This document shows positions 1 through 10,560 of a stretch of DNA of 64,000 bases, piece after piece. The notes below the pieces were generated by a model, which searched no databases, was not told where the DNA came from, and worked only from the letters and a program-made list of their open reading frames with translations. The stretch lies in contig BJKQ01000030.1 in assembly GCA_006538405.1 (NCBI GenBank), positions 1-64,000 on the forward strand, written 5' to 3'. Source of the DNA: Hansfordia pulvinata. Its lineage: Eukaryota; Ascomycota; Sordariomycetes; Xylariales. Within the stretch, counting starts at the first letter, position 1. Each line of letters begins with the position of its first letter. The position numbers were made by a program, and so were the translations under genes.

Positions 1-2340
1 TTTTCTTAATATATTTTAATAAAGTTAACTTATTCTTTAATTAACTTTAAGATCGTTCGCTTTAATTTAAGGTATTTTTAATATAATATTATAATTATTA
101 ATATTATTAATATTTAAATAAAGGGTTATATAACGCTTAATTATTATAATATTAAAAGGCGTAATCTTAAGGTTAATAATTAATTTAATATTATTAAAGC
201 TATTCTTATTAATTATTATAAGTCGGTATAAAGCGTCTTTTTTTTACGTTAATAATTAAAGTTATAAACGATTTATAATAATATAAGGTTAATTATTACT
301 TTATTATTAAAAAGTATCTTAATCTTATATCTTTTAATTTAAAGGTTAATATAAATAAAATTATTATATTATACGTTTATATTAAGGACTTATCGTGTTC
401 TTAATTTTATTTATTACCTTTTTATAATAATAAGGTCTTTTAATTTTTTGAGCGTTATAACTTAATAAGTAAGTAATATATTTTATACTTTATTATTTTA
501 TAATATTTATTATTTATTTTACGATACTTATTATCCGTTTTAATTATTATTTTAAGTTTTAAACTTATCGTTATAAGTCTTTATAGTTTTTATTAACGTT
601 TATTATATACTTATAAACTTTTTTAATCTTATAATCGTGTTTAATATAAAAATTATTAATATTATATTATATAAAGTAGGTCGGTTTAAAGGCTTAAAAC
701 TTATCCGTGTTAAGAAATAAGTAATCTTTAACTTATATATACTTTAAGATTAATATTAAGCTTATCCGTTTAAAAAGAAAAGCGTTTAATTTTTATTATT
801 ATATACTTTATATAAAAAGGGTATAAGCAGTTTAATTAATAAATCTTATAATAATAATAATAATTTAAATATAAGATATTAAGGTCCTTTTATATTAATT
901 TAATATTATTATTATTAATTACTTATTTTAAAGTAACGTTATCGTTTATTAAGTGTCTTTAAGCTTTAAACCGGTATTAATTATATTTTATTTTCACACT
1001 TTTTATTTTTATTTAATTATTTATTTTTATCTCTTATAAAAGTAAACGTTTTATTATCTTTTTTAATCCTTTTTTTATACTTAAAGTAGCTTTTATATAT
1101 TAAGCGTTTTATTATATTATATTATACTTTTAAAAGCTCGTTTAACTTATTAAAGCCGTTATTAAGTTATTTTTTAAAGTAAAGTATCTTAATAATATTA
1201 AGTTATATTTTTAATATAATAATAATAATATTATCTTTAAATTAAACGCTATTATCTTATTAATCGTGTTATTATTTATAATATTATAATTAAAATTAAA
1301 GATCCTCCTTTAATTTTAATATTTATATATATTAAAGTTAAAATTATAAAAAAGATTCGTTCTTTAAAGCAGCTTTATAAATTAAAAAGTTAATATTAAT
1401 ATTTTTTTATTTTTCTTTATATTTTTAATTTAAGGTTAATTTATTATACGTTAATCTTTAATAATCTTATTAATTTATTTAAAATATATTAAGGCTTATT
1501 ATTATATTATACCTTTAATTTTTATTATAACTTTAAATTATTATAAGCTTTTAATATATAAAACTTAATATATTAATTATAATACGTTATATGTTTATTT
1601 ATAATAATATAACGGTATCCCTTATTTAAGATTTAAAAATAATATTATATTATTCTTTTATAATATTATATAAGATATCATTAATATATTTAATATCTTT
1701 AATTATTATAATATTAATTTAAATATTAACCGATTATAAGGTTATATTAATTTATTATTCTTAACGTGGTTTACGCGATGCCTTATAATATTAAGTAATA
1801 TAACCTTTTTTATTATAATTATAATAAGTAATATCCTTTATTACTTTAATTATTTTTATAAATTATTAATACTTATAAGTCTTATATAAGTCTTATATAT
1901 AATAAACGTGTGTTATTAAAACCGTTTAATATTAATTTTATAATTATAAGGCTTTTACGTTTTTTAACCTTATTATTTATATTTATATTTATAAAACCGG
2001 TTATTAATCTTTATAACTTAAGTAACGTACTTATTAAAGTCGTTAAGCCGGTCTTTTTTATTAACCTTATTTTTAACTTTTTTTTAATTTATAATAAAAA
2101 AAAGTTATAAAAACGTTATTATCTTTTTAATTAATTTAAAAAGCGATTTATTTAAATTAAGTAATATATTAAAAAGCTAATTTATATTACTTTAATCTTA
2201 TTAAATCTCGTTTAACCGCGCGGTCGCGGTTTAAGTTATTAAAGGTTATTAAAAAACTTTATTCGAATTTCTTATAATTTTTAAAGACGTTCCAAGTTTT
2301 AACGTTTTAATTATAATTATCGTTATTAAAGTAATTATAT
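1..2340 (-). mobile_element. RIP-degraded Ty3/gypsy retrotransposon remnant (gag, start of pol), runs off the left edge
   Basis: Translating the minus strand through stops gives two recognisable gag pieces. At about 2300-2090 it reads as a capsid-type segment (TWNVFKNYKKFE, then NNLNRDRAVKRDLIRLK and YKLAF), matching the Retrotrans_gag pattern of W-x-F, F, L-K-Q and A-Y. At about 1829-1782 a CCHC zinc knuckle is visible with its metal-binding Cys and His codons turned into Tyr (YYNYNKKGYIT, stop, YY), as C-to-T and G-to-A changes would produce. Further left the frame continues with many stops and should be protease/pol, but I could not anchor an RT motif. CpA and TpG are very rare and TpA is abundant, as expected for RIP. 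It is in the opposite orientation to the 17.9-kb chromovirus and its gag wording differs, so it is probably a different family. No LTR pair is visible inside the window. No functional product is expected. Confidence 0.6.
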
Positions 2341-3795
2341 AAAGTAAGTTTAACTTATTTATAAACATCCTTTTATAAGAATATTATAATATAAATAACT
2401 TTATTAATTTCGGTTACGATTTAATATTTATAAAATTAAAAATAAGCCTTATATTAAGTAAAGAACCCTTAAATAATATTATATCGCTTATTATACGGTG
2501 TTAATAATATAAGTTTATAAATTATTAAAACCTTTTTCTTTTATTTTAAAACGGAATTTTCCTTTTTAATCTTTTTAAATTATACCTTAAAACGTTAAAG
2601 AGCGGCGGTAACTCTTATTTACTTATTATTATTATTACCTTTAATAATATTAATAACTTATATAAACTTTTAAGTTATATAATCGTTTTAAAGAATAATA
2701 ATATTAAGGTAAAAGCCGTTTATAAAACTGCCTTTTAAATTATTAAGCATTATTATTAATTTAAATAAAGTATTATTTAAACTTACCGTTATTCGTTATT
2801 AAAAGTTATAAATAAAAGTAATTAAAATATAACGATTTAAATTTTATTAAAATAAAATATAATAATAATTTATATTAAGTTTATATTATAACGGCTTTTA
2901 AAAGGTTAATAACGGTTTATTTATATAAAAGCAAATATATAAGATTAATATATAATAATATCCTTATATATTATTATAATATTAACGTATTATTAAAAGT
3001 AAAACCTATATTTAAAAAGAACTTAAATACTTAAATTAATTATTAAAGTAATAAATAATTAAACATATAAAAGACCTTTTATCCTTATATATTTTTCACC
3101 TTTTTATTAATACCGTAATAGCTTATAATACCTTTAACTTAAATCATTATAATTCTTTTTAACTTAACACGATCGTAAATCGCTTATTATAATCCTTTTA
3201 CTTTAATAATAATTATATTACGTAGCTTTACGTTTATAACTTATACTTCCTTACATATATAATTAATTTAACGCGGTTTTATATAATTATTAATTTACGG
3301 CCGTTCCGCTTATATTAATATGGCTTATATTACCGGCTTAATAATTAAGTTCGTAATAAATACGAGGTTCTTTTTTAAAAAAGAAATAATTTAATATTTA
3401 TTAATTTTTATAAAATAGAATTTTATCTTTATTTTAAATATAATTGTTTTTAACACACTTTCTTACTTAAATTACAGCGATAAAAATGTATTTATATATT
3501 TATAAAAAGTTGAATTCTTAATTAATATAAATAAAAATATAAGACGTAAACTCTTAATTCCGTATTAACCTTTATATACATTATTTTAAACTTACCGTGG
3601 CGTTACGTATCGATTCCGTATATGTTATTAAGATTTTTTTTAAAAAGAAGAAACTAAGCAGTATTTTAAGTATTAACGATCGCCCTTACACTTAATAAAT
3701 CATTGAAATACAGCTCTTATTTAATAGTTTATTTAATTTTCGAACTATTCTTATTAGTTTAATTCTTTTATATAAAGTAATGCCTTAAAGCCCTT

Positions 3796-3826
<31 letters not shown>

Positions 3827-3930
3827 AATATAGGTTTATATTTAACTTATTCCTATAGTAAAGCTCATTTATATATCGTGAATTAAATCTTTTAACGTCG
3901 ATGAAAACAATATACTAAAATTCCAGTTAT
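2341..3930. other. AT-rich, RIP-like DNA without recognisable gene
   Basis: This stretch lies upstream of the minus-strand gypsy gag and probably holds that element's leader and LTR, but no second LTR copy is in the window to prove it. It is strongly AT-rich with scattered CpG. A pure AT dinucleotide run lies at about 3800-3826. Composition changes abruptly to near-equal base content at about 3.93 kb. Short open frames here come from the base composition. Confidence 0.5.
3800..3826. repeat. (AT)n microsatellite
   Basis: An uninterrupted run of about 13 AT units lies in the AT-rich block just before the composition change. Confidence 0.8.
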
Positions 3931-4050
3931 AAGGGGCCGTATTGAAACAGATTCATTTAAGCGTAATTAACGAAACAAAGTAAACCCCACGAAAGGGGAT
4001 TCGTATTAAAGAGCCTGACCAGCGGGTACTAAAAACAGGCCACATTCTAA

Positions 4051-4514
4051 TCAACAGGTAAACCCGCAGTCGTAATCCTTCGTCCAGCGGCCACCATTGC
4101 CATCACTTCCGGGGTCGGCAATTTTCCCAGTGGAGCATCGACCCGAATCATCAGTCGTCTGCCATTTATCACCTTTGTAAGTGAATGCCCAGCCTTCATT
4201 CACCCCTTATCAACACTGATGTAATCGGGGAAGTCTAAAGGCATAAATGAGTAAGGCAGAGCATCCCGCACGTCTGTCTGGGTCAGGTTCCACCAGTTGT
4301 TTCCGTTGCCGTCGAACATCTGGATGAAGATCTTATTGGTCGGATTTGTGTCAAGGGCGTTAGACCAGTCGTTATGAAGGTGAAAGGTGCACCACCCTGG
4401 GTCAAAGCGCTTGAAGAGGCCTTGATCGACTTCCTGAGCTGCAGGTGCGGGAGCGGCGGTGCCCAGGGTGAGCAAATGCGCGGCGATCAAAATTGCGGAG
4501 AGCATATCGAACAA
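4051..4514 (-). pseudogene. small secreted cysteine-containing protein (candidate effector family), frameshifted copy
   Basis: The reading frame starts at 4514 with a hydrophobic signal peptide (about residues 1-20, ending in an Ala/Pro-rich cleavage region) and has a Lys-Arg pair at 35-36 that could be a Kex2 site. It then carries the family signature GWCTFHxHxDWSN and is cut by TGA at about 4200. In another frame, shifted by one base, the rest of the family domain continues to a stop at 4051-4053 and ends in RWTKDYDCGFTC, identical to the end of the paralogue at 5617-6108. The frames switch near a run of four C (4203-4206 on the plus strand), so a one-base loss in a homopolymer or a sequencing error are both plausible. 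Apart from this, no RIP-type stops are seen. Function is unknown. Secretion and paired cysteines make an apoplastic or host-interaction role possible but unproven. Confidence 0.65.
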
Positions 4515-5616
4515 AGCTCGAAGTAGATGTATAAGAGGTCGAAAACGTGTAAGTGGGCGAAAGTGAATCGGAAACTGAAGATGGACAAGAAGCTGGAGGC
4601 AGACAGGCTGAAGATAATCAAGAAGCTGATGATAGAGAAACTGAAGATAGATTTGAAGATGAAATGTTTTCTCTGCGGGCTTACGAGCGCGGAATAGATA
4701 TTAAGCTGGTCCAGCCAGTTGTGGAGGGAATTATATGATGAATATCGAGGACTGGGGTCACGTAAGATGCTGATGCGTAATGGATCGCTGAAGGTATCTA
4801 GGGGAACTTTGATGGTTTTATATCCAGCCTTTCAGGTGAGGTCTGTGACTGCCCCTTCATGACACTGTTCCGACCGCCTAGACGTTGGGGTGAACACTGA
4901 AGGAGCCGCTACTCAATACATTATAAGCTTATGCTTCTTTAATTACGCATCCCAAATATCGTGAAACGCCAAGCTCACTCTATAGTGTAGTGGTCAATTT
5001 AGAACGAATTCCTGAATCGAGGTTACTATAAAACATTAAGATCATTCTTAACACGAAGGAGATCAGTCGCCGACCACTATCGTAGCTAAGCCCTCCTCAC
5101 TGTTTTAAGCTAGCTTTAGTGTACGAGCTGTGAACACCGCTTAATGAATCCTGGTATTAGCTCGTGGGAGCGAGCTAGAATTTTCAGGAATAATGAGGGT
5201 ATATTAAGATAGCCCGAAAAGCGATGCCGTAACAGGTTAAGATGAGTCCTTCAAGGTACTATAAGGCTCTCGGCTTTCTCCTTAGGCCGCCTATTTACCA
5301 CACTAGGTCTTCTATATTACTGGATGGTCCCCGACTCCGCCGTGACTCCATGCGCTACGTATTCCTTCGCGTTCATGAATGCCGGCGGGATAAACAAGTT
5401 CCTGGATCAGCACCGCGAACTGCTTGAAGAGTGCTAAGAATATATCTGTGTCACTGGTAGCTCTTACTGGCAAGCATAATAAAGCTCGGGAAGATCATAA
5501 AATAAAAGAGACACGCCAGCTTTCCCGTTAAACAACATTGCAGATTTGAACCATTCTCTTTCACATTCATTCACATTAATCATAATCCCTTTTACCGTTT
5601 TTTCTCGGCAGCCATC
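4515..5616. other. shared divergent intergenic region of the two secreted-protein genes
   Basis: About 1.1 kb separates the two head-to-head paralogues, so it should contain both promoters. At about 4553-4670 it has a degenerate purine-rich repeat (GAAGAT/GAAGCTGA-like units, coding-like only by composition). A short T-rich tract precedes the plus-strand start. Two short open frames (4553-4738 and 5242-5427) have no family resemblance and are not called. Confidence 0.5.
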
Positions 5617-6108
5617 ATGCTTACTCGACTTGCTTTGATCGCATTCCACTGCGCGACCATCGCTGCGAGCCCAGCGCCGATTATCGTGCAGGACCTCGAA
5701 GCTCGGGACGACGTGCCCCAGTTGCCTTCAACAGATTCCCCTGCGCACGGTTGGTGTACATTTCATCAGCACCTCGACTGGTCCAACGGACTGCAGGCCA
5801 ACCCGAACTCTAAGCTCACGATGGATCCTATCTTTGACGCCAATGGGAAGAACTTCACAATCTTTCCCCAACAAGAGATCCAGGACATGGACTGGCCGAT
5901 CGTTATACCCATGCCCGGCTTAGGCTACGACTTGCTGATCACCAGCTATACCGAGGGTCAAGATCCGGTCTTTACTTTCGAGTTCAACCACGCGACTTTC
6001 ATGTCGAACGACACAGCCCACTGTGGTACAGGCAAATCTGCCGACCCATTCAGCAAAGGGAACAACAACCGATGGACGAAGGATTACGATTGCGGCTTTA
6101 CTTGTTAA
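5617..6108 (+). CDS. small secreted cysteine-containing protein, candidate effector (163 aa)
   Basis: Single-exon gene. The first ATG gives a hydrophobic signal peptide of about 18 residues (LTRLALIAFH core, ATIAAS-PAP cleavage-like region). The mature protein of about 145 residues has four cysteines (47, 136, 159, 163), enough for two disulphides, and no membrane segment after the signal. Signature blocks shared with the frameshifted paralogue at 4051-4514 are GWCTFHxHxDWSN near residues 45-56, a D-x-N-G-x-N-x-F/W block near 74-80, and the C-terminal RWTKDYDCGFTC. The coding sequence is intact with balanced codon use and no RIP stops although it sits in a GC island between AT-rich blocks. 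I do not recognise a named family. Small size, secretion, cysteines, duplication and repeat-rich context fit a candidate effector, but toxin inhibitor, hydrolase fragment or plain unknown are equally open. It converges with the oxidoreductase gene 340 bp downstream. Confidence 0.8.
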   Translation: MLTRLALIAFHCATIAASPAPIIVQDLEARDDVPQLPSTDSPAHGWCTFHQHLDWSNGLQANPNSKLTMDPIFDANGKNFTIFPQQEIQDMDWPIVIPMPGLGYDLLITSYTEGQDPVFTFEFNHATFMSNDTAHCGTGKSADPFSKGNNNRWTKDYDCGFTC

Positions 6109-6449
6109 ATTCAGCCTTCCTGTTTTACTCCTGACCATGAATGGTCACTCCCGTCATTCTTCACCGTGCGCGGGCGCACGGCAACTGCCGCGGGAGGTTA
6201 ACTCAACAGATCTGAGACTCATGGATGATCTCGGTCACAGCTTGTCTTTCTGTATTAGTTCTTGCTCTCGATTATTATTCATGCTATTCAACACTTCTGC
6301 CTTGAAATCTCCTAATTAATCTGGTGAAAGTTCAAGAAGGGAATTTTCGGAGACATTGACCTAAACTGAAGTCCGTGACTGGAATGAACAAACTGAAACA
6401 GACCTTAAATGAGGCCATGCACAATTATCGCTCACCCTACCTTCCACCC
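6109..6449. other. convergent intergenic region
   Basis: This is the 341-bp space between the 3' ends of the secreted-protein gene (plus) and the oxidoreductase gene (minus). It should contain both 3' UTRs and polyadenylation signals. No independent gene is visible. Confidence 0.6.
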
Positions 6450-8166
6450 TTAAGCGTGCTCAAGACTCCCTTTCTTGCCAATGCTAACCCTGTCGATCTT
6501 GAAGCCGCCAGGGACCCTCTCTTGAAAAAAGCTGTCAGGGTCAAACTTATGCGCAAAATGCTTGATGAAATCCGCATTCTCTTGACCGTAATGGCCCAGC
6601 GGGTCCTGTTGTGCGTCCGCGTACGCCAAGTAGATCCAGTCATCCAAGAGACCAAGCGACGTTGCGTACGCGGTGATCCGCTCATTCATTGCTGCAGCAA
6701 GCTGGTAGATCAGGGCCACATCTTGCTGGGAATACTCGTTCCCAAAAAGGATTGCACCGAGAGCTGCGACGACTCTGTCACGCTTGTTTCGCTCCAGTCC
6801 CAGCATGTTTCCCCCCCTCGAAACGCTGTAATCGACGAGGCGAGATGGCATCGGCTGCAAGTCGAATATGGTGCTGAACTTTGCTGGATTGACCTTCTCT
6901 TTGATGTCCTCGACGAAATTGCTGTATTGATCGACGATAAACCTCAAGATCCGACGGTCGTTGGCGACAGTTAAAGGTCCTGCGCCAACAGTTCTGATAG
7001 CCGATTAATAACGTGCACCATCAAGACGAAAAGCGAGCTTTATCGATAACGTACCTCATCTCATCACTCAGCGACGACCCCGTGGACGATTCGGCAAGAG
7101 ACATTGACTTTGCGGGAGTTGTTTGAAGAGTTGGTATGTTTCTCACGGTATTGAACGCTGCACTTTTCTTGTCGTTGGCTGTGTTGACCTCTGTCAGCGT
7201 GATGAATGTCGAATCACTCGCTTGATCGTAGTTGAAAACTGTAAGCAAGTAGTTATCCTCGAAGGACTCGTTGAGGCTTGTAAACTTGACGACGGCATCT
7301 AGCACCTCGTCTAGGTGGTCCATACTGATCACTCTCGTTGCCTTGGTGATGTCCTGGGCTGGGAATGCCTCAACGTCGAATCTGGTCACGACACCAAAAT
7401 TGGCGGCACCTCCTTTCAATGCCTTCCACAGGTCGGGGTTGGCATGTTCGTTCGCGTTGATGATAGAGCCGTTAGCAAGCACCACCTCGTAGTTGACAAC
7501 ACTGTCACAAGCAAAAGCCCGCTTAGTGGTATACCACGAGATGCCGCCACCGAGGATAAGTCCTCCCACTCCCACCACGCCTTCTCTTCCGCCCATGACG
7601 CTGACGTCGTGATCAAGAAGGTCGGTATAAACGGCGCCCCACCGCGCGCCTGTGCTCAGGCTCGCAATGTTCGTCTCCTTGTTATAGGTTGTCGAGTTGA
7701 TGTGGGTCAGATCGATTGTTACTCCAGTGTCGACATTGTTCGAGTGATCAGTCGCATGCCCGCCACTGCGCATAGCAATGTGCCAGTCGCCAGATCCGCC
7801 ACCCGCATCCCGAAGCGCGACGATTGTTTGGGACACCTCCTCGGCGGTAGTTGGAAGCACGAAGCAGAAAGGACTCTTGCGAGTGTCGGGCGCCCAGGAG
7901 CCGTTCACCAGGGTCGGATAGAGCGGCGAGTCTGCGAGGTGCACAAGGTGTGAAAGCTTGGCTTGGATCAATGCATCGCACTGGGGACGATTCAGGAATT
8001 AGAAAACCAGGTTCGACGGAATAGAATGGAAGCACGGAGATCCTACCGGAGGATAGCCGGTTTTGGCATTCTCTGCCTCTTGTCCGAGAACGCGATTCGA
8101 AGCAAGTGCTGCTAAGATCGTGAAACCCACAAAGTTGCAAAACGCGCGACCGAGGGGAAAGATCAT
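6450..8166 (-). CDS. secreted FAD-linked oxidoreductase, berberine-bridge-enzyme-like (PCMH-type FAD domain)
   Basis: Three-exon model on the minus strand: exon 1 8166-8047, intron 8046-7981 (GTAGGA...CCCCAG, 66 bp), exon 2 7980-7055, intron 7054-6994 (GTACGT...CTATCAG, 61 bp), exon 3 6993-6450. It is open throughout, 529 aa, within the usual family length. The chosen ATG gives a signal peptide (FVGFTILAALAS core). FAD-domain marks are RSGGH (His about 115, the usual 8-alpha-histidyl FAD site) and GGREGVVGVGGLILGGGISW (about 170-189). The cysteine that doubly attaches FAD in some members appears replaced, so single covalent attachment is likely. The LTVANDRR segment follows the second junction, and the C terminus ends in the family-typical PGGFK. 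The substrate cannot be told; relatives oxidise oligosaccharides, alkaloids or secondary metabolites. A TATAAAT lies about 90 bp upstream. No RIP damage is seen. Confidence 0.88.
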
Positions 8167-8253
8167 GTTGATGATGGGTTGTAGTGTGTCGAACTGATAT
8201 TTGAATAGCTTGCGAGATCTTGTGAATGGATCTTAAGGGTGAGAACGCTCTTC

Positions 8254-8260
8254 ATTTATA
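8254..8260 (-). promoter_or_regulatory. TATA-box-like element of the oxidoreductase gene
   Basis: TATAAAT on the minus strand lies about 90 bp upstream of the ATG at 8166, a plausible spacing for a fungal core promoter. It is called from position and motif only. Confidence 0.4.
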
Positions 8261-8863
8261 ACGATAAACACTTGGTTCTCCGGGGTGCTTCGGCCAGCGC
8301 CTGCCCCTTCTTTCCGTCTTACGGATCGTGTTGAAGGCATTCGTGATTGAGCTAGCAAGGTACGAGGAAGTGTCCACGCTCAGACTGGTCGAATAATGAT
8401 GAAGTGGTGCGCGGCTTACGTGGCGGTGTGAGAAGCCTTTCTCGTATTGCTCACTATACATCTTGCTTTACACCGTACTCCGCTCGTGCTTCGACCCTCG
8501 CGAGGGAAACCCGAGTGTCAGCGGAACACAGCAGAGATAGTATTCCGAGGTCCCTTTTTTGTTAAGCTTAACTTTGCGAGGGTTTGCGAGGTTTTGCGAG
8601 GAGGATCGCGAGGTCAGCCTTATTAATCAGCCTATCGTAAGACGAAAACCACGCTAAGGCAAGAGCATCAGCGCTACGGTACCCCTCGCCTTCGTCGACT
8701 AATCGCTGTGCGTTGCGAAGGTAGGTCCGAAATATCAGTAGCTCGGCATCAAGGTCTAACAGCTTAGCCCACTTGTCTACTCTTAAAGGGATATTCAGGC
8801 GAGGTGCGTGTCCCGCTCCGCTTAGTTACGTGTTTCCGAACAGAATAATAATTTAGACGGGAC
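8261..8863. other. intergenic DNA upstream of the oxidoreductase
   Basis: Balanced composition with no supported gene. The only structure I see is the short TTTGCGAGG-type repeat at 8573-8613. A 69-residue open frame on the minus strand (8252-8461) overlaps the promoter and has no recognisable features. Confidence 0.4.
8573..8613. repeat. short tandem/direct repeat, TTTGCGAGG-like unit
   Basis: Three near-perfect 9-10 bp copies of TTTGCGAGG and a fourth diverged copy (GATCGCGAGG) follow one another. Confidence 0.6.
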
Positions 8864-10560
8864 TTACATAGGGATCTCATCGTCGTCTAGATCCGGGTGG
8901 CTGTCTCTACCAGTCTTGCCATCACCGCCCTAATCCGACCGGCTATCTGCGCCAGTCTTGCTTTCGCTCTCTTCGGGTGGGTGGCTCGTATCTTCGGCGT
9001 CGCGATACTTGGCGGGGTGTTGCGACTGAGGATCTTCGGCGATGGCCCATCATAAGGAGGATCTCATCCAGAACAGCACGTCTCTTAGGCTCTGCGTCCA
9101 GGAGATGTGAAGCATCAAGGTGACAGCTGATGCCAATCGCATCGTTGTGTGTACGTCACGGGACCGGCGCACGCACGCCTCGTTCCACTGGTCGATATCC
9201 ATCTCTTGTCCTACCCTTTGCAGCCTGACATTGAGCATGTTGCCACATACATCCTCGTTAAGTTCAGACACGGCTAGAATGGTGCCCTCTATATCCCCGC
9301 CGGCAATTCCCATGAGTTCAGTAATGTTCGTTAGCTCGAGGGTCTTGTTGATAAGTCCCAGGGAATGGGTGTGGGTGGAAGAAGGTCGGTAAGAGAAGGT
9401 CAATTCTCCTCTGCATTCGGTCTGTCGAGAACAGGGCCAGCTGGACTGAGAGGGCTGCCAGAAGGGCGGCCACCAGTGTAGCGAGGAGAGCGTGATGAAA
9501 GGAATAGCTGTCGCTTGCGGGGCCGGGTCGATTGTCGGCATAGCTGCTACTCTCATCATCGCTATCATGGCTGGCGGAGTGGGTGCGCTGATGCTGATGA
9601 CCCGGATTGTCGGAATCACCGGCTATGGCATCGAATCTGCCTCGATGCTGATGAGGACGCATGTCCCGTCGTAGTCCTCACCGTCGTCACGATCTTTATC
9701 GACGTTGTCGAGCTGTGAGGAGCGAGGCGAAGAGGGGGGCGGGAAGAGCCGGATGGAATTGCTCACGGCTTCGACCAGAAAGTCAAGTGGCTTGGGCACA
9801 AGGCCGCCGTCGATTGGCTGGCCTGTGGTGACGAAACCGTTCTTCCCAGTGAAGTGCACAGTAACAGGACAGGCAGGCCGGACGTGCCGGTCGCGATGGA
9901 AGACGAGCTCAAGAGGCTGACAGTAGTCCTGGGTAAGGGGAGGTGGCGGCAGATCTGGGCACAGCTGCACCGTGAAGCGGAGCATGGAAACCCCTCGTCT
10001 TGACTGTCATCGGAATCATCATCATTGTCGTCTGCGGGGTAAGGATATGTTAAGCTGACGGGGCGGACGCGAGACACGCGGGGAGGCCTGGTCGTGGGAG
10101 TGAGCGAAGGCACCCTTGGTCGCGTTACCGTCCTTGGACTCCGTGGTGGTTGGTGCCGGCGGTGACTGGCTTTTCCCCCACACTGCCACTTCTGCCGTTC
10201 CCGTGGTTGTTGTTGTCTTTGGTGGTCACTATCGGGATGCCCATCGCTTTCAGCACTACTTCTGCCGCCAGTATCGCTGCGGTCCCTACTGCGACGACCA
10301 TCCTCGTCACCGTCTCGATGGCGGCGCGCAGTGTCTTCTCTCGGCGTGTCGCCCGCGTCCTGGCGCAGTGCCGCAGAGACAGCGCCACGGCCGACCGGGC
10401 TCGGGCAAGCAGAGCCCTCACTGGGCAGGAGCGGCTGTCGTTTTGGCGGCGAGCACGGGAGGGGGAAGCTCGTGTCGCGGCGACAGCGGCGCGCGCGCGC
10501 GCGTCGTGGGAGGCATAATGATGACTGTGACTCGAGTCGTACCCCGGCCCGTCGAACAAT
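8864..10560 (-). pseudogene. decayed coding locus, membrane-protein-like, family not recognised
   Basis: Coding-like segments follow one another on the minus strand but in changing frames. From 5' to 3': an Arg/Ala-rich region with a hydrophobic stretch (MVVAVGTAAILAAEVVLKA), an Asp-rich run (DDNDDDSDDSQDEG), a segment ending near PLDFLVEAVSNSIRLFP, a clear transmembrane helix (ALLATLVAALLAALSVQLAL at about 9.45 kb), a helical Leu/Glu/Asn-rich stretch to about 9050, and an acidic tail ending at TAA 8864-8866. In the last 180 bp the frame is broken only by TGA (near 9050) and TAG, such as CGA or CAG codons give by C-to-T change. Frame changes between segments have no convincing GT...AG introns. 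I read it as a RIP-touched, frameshifted pseudogene, but a fast-evolving multi-exon gene cannot be excluded. Confidence 0.4.
10490..10504. repeat. (GC)n dinucleotide run
   Basis: About seven consecutive GC/CG units lie within the decayed coding locus. Confidence 0.7.

Noticed and set aside
1910..2110. 66-codon open frame in the left AT-rich block
   Set aside because: Ile/Leu/Phe/Asn-rich composition product overlapping the minus-strand gag remnant; no domain.
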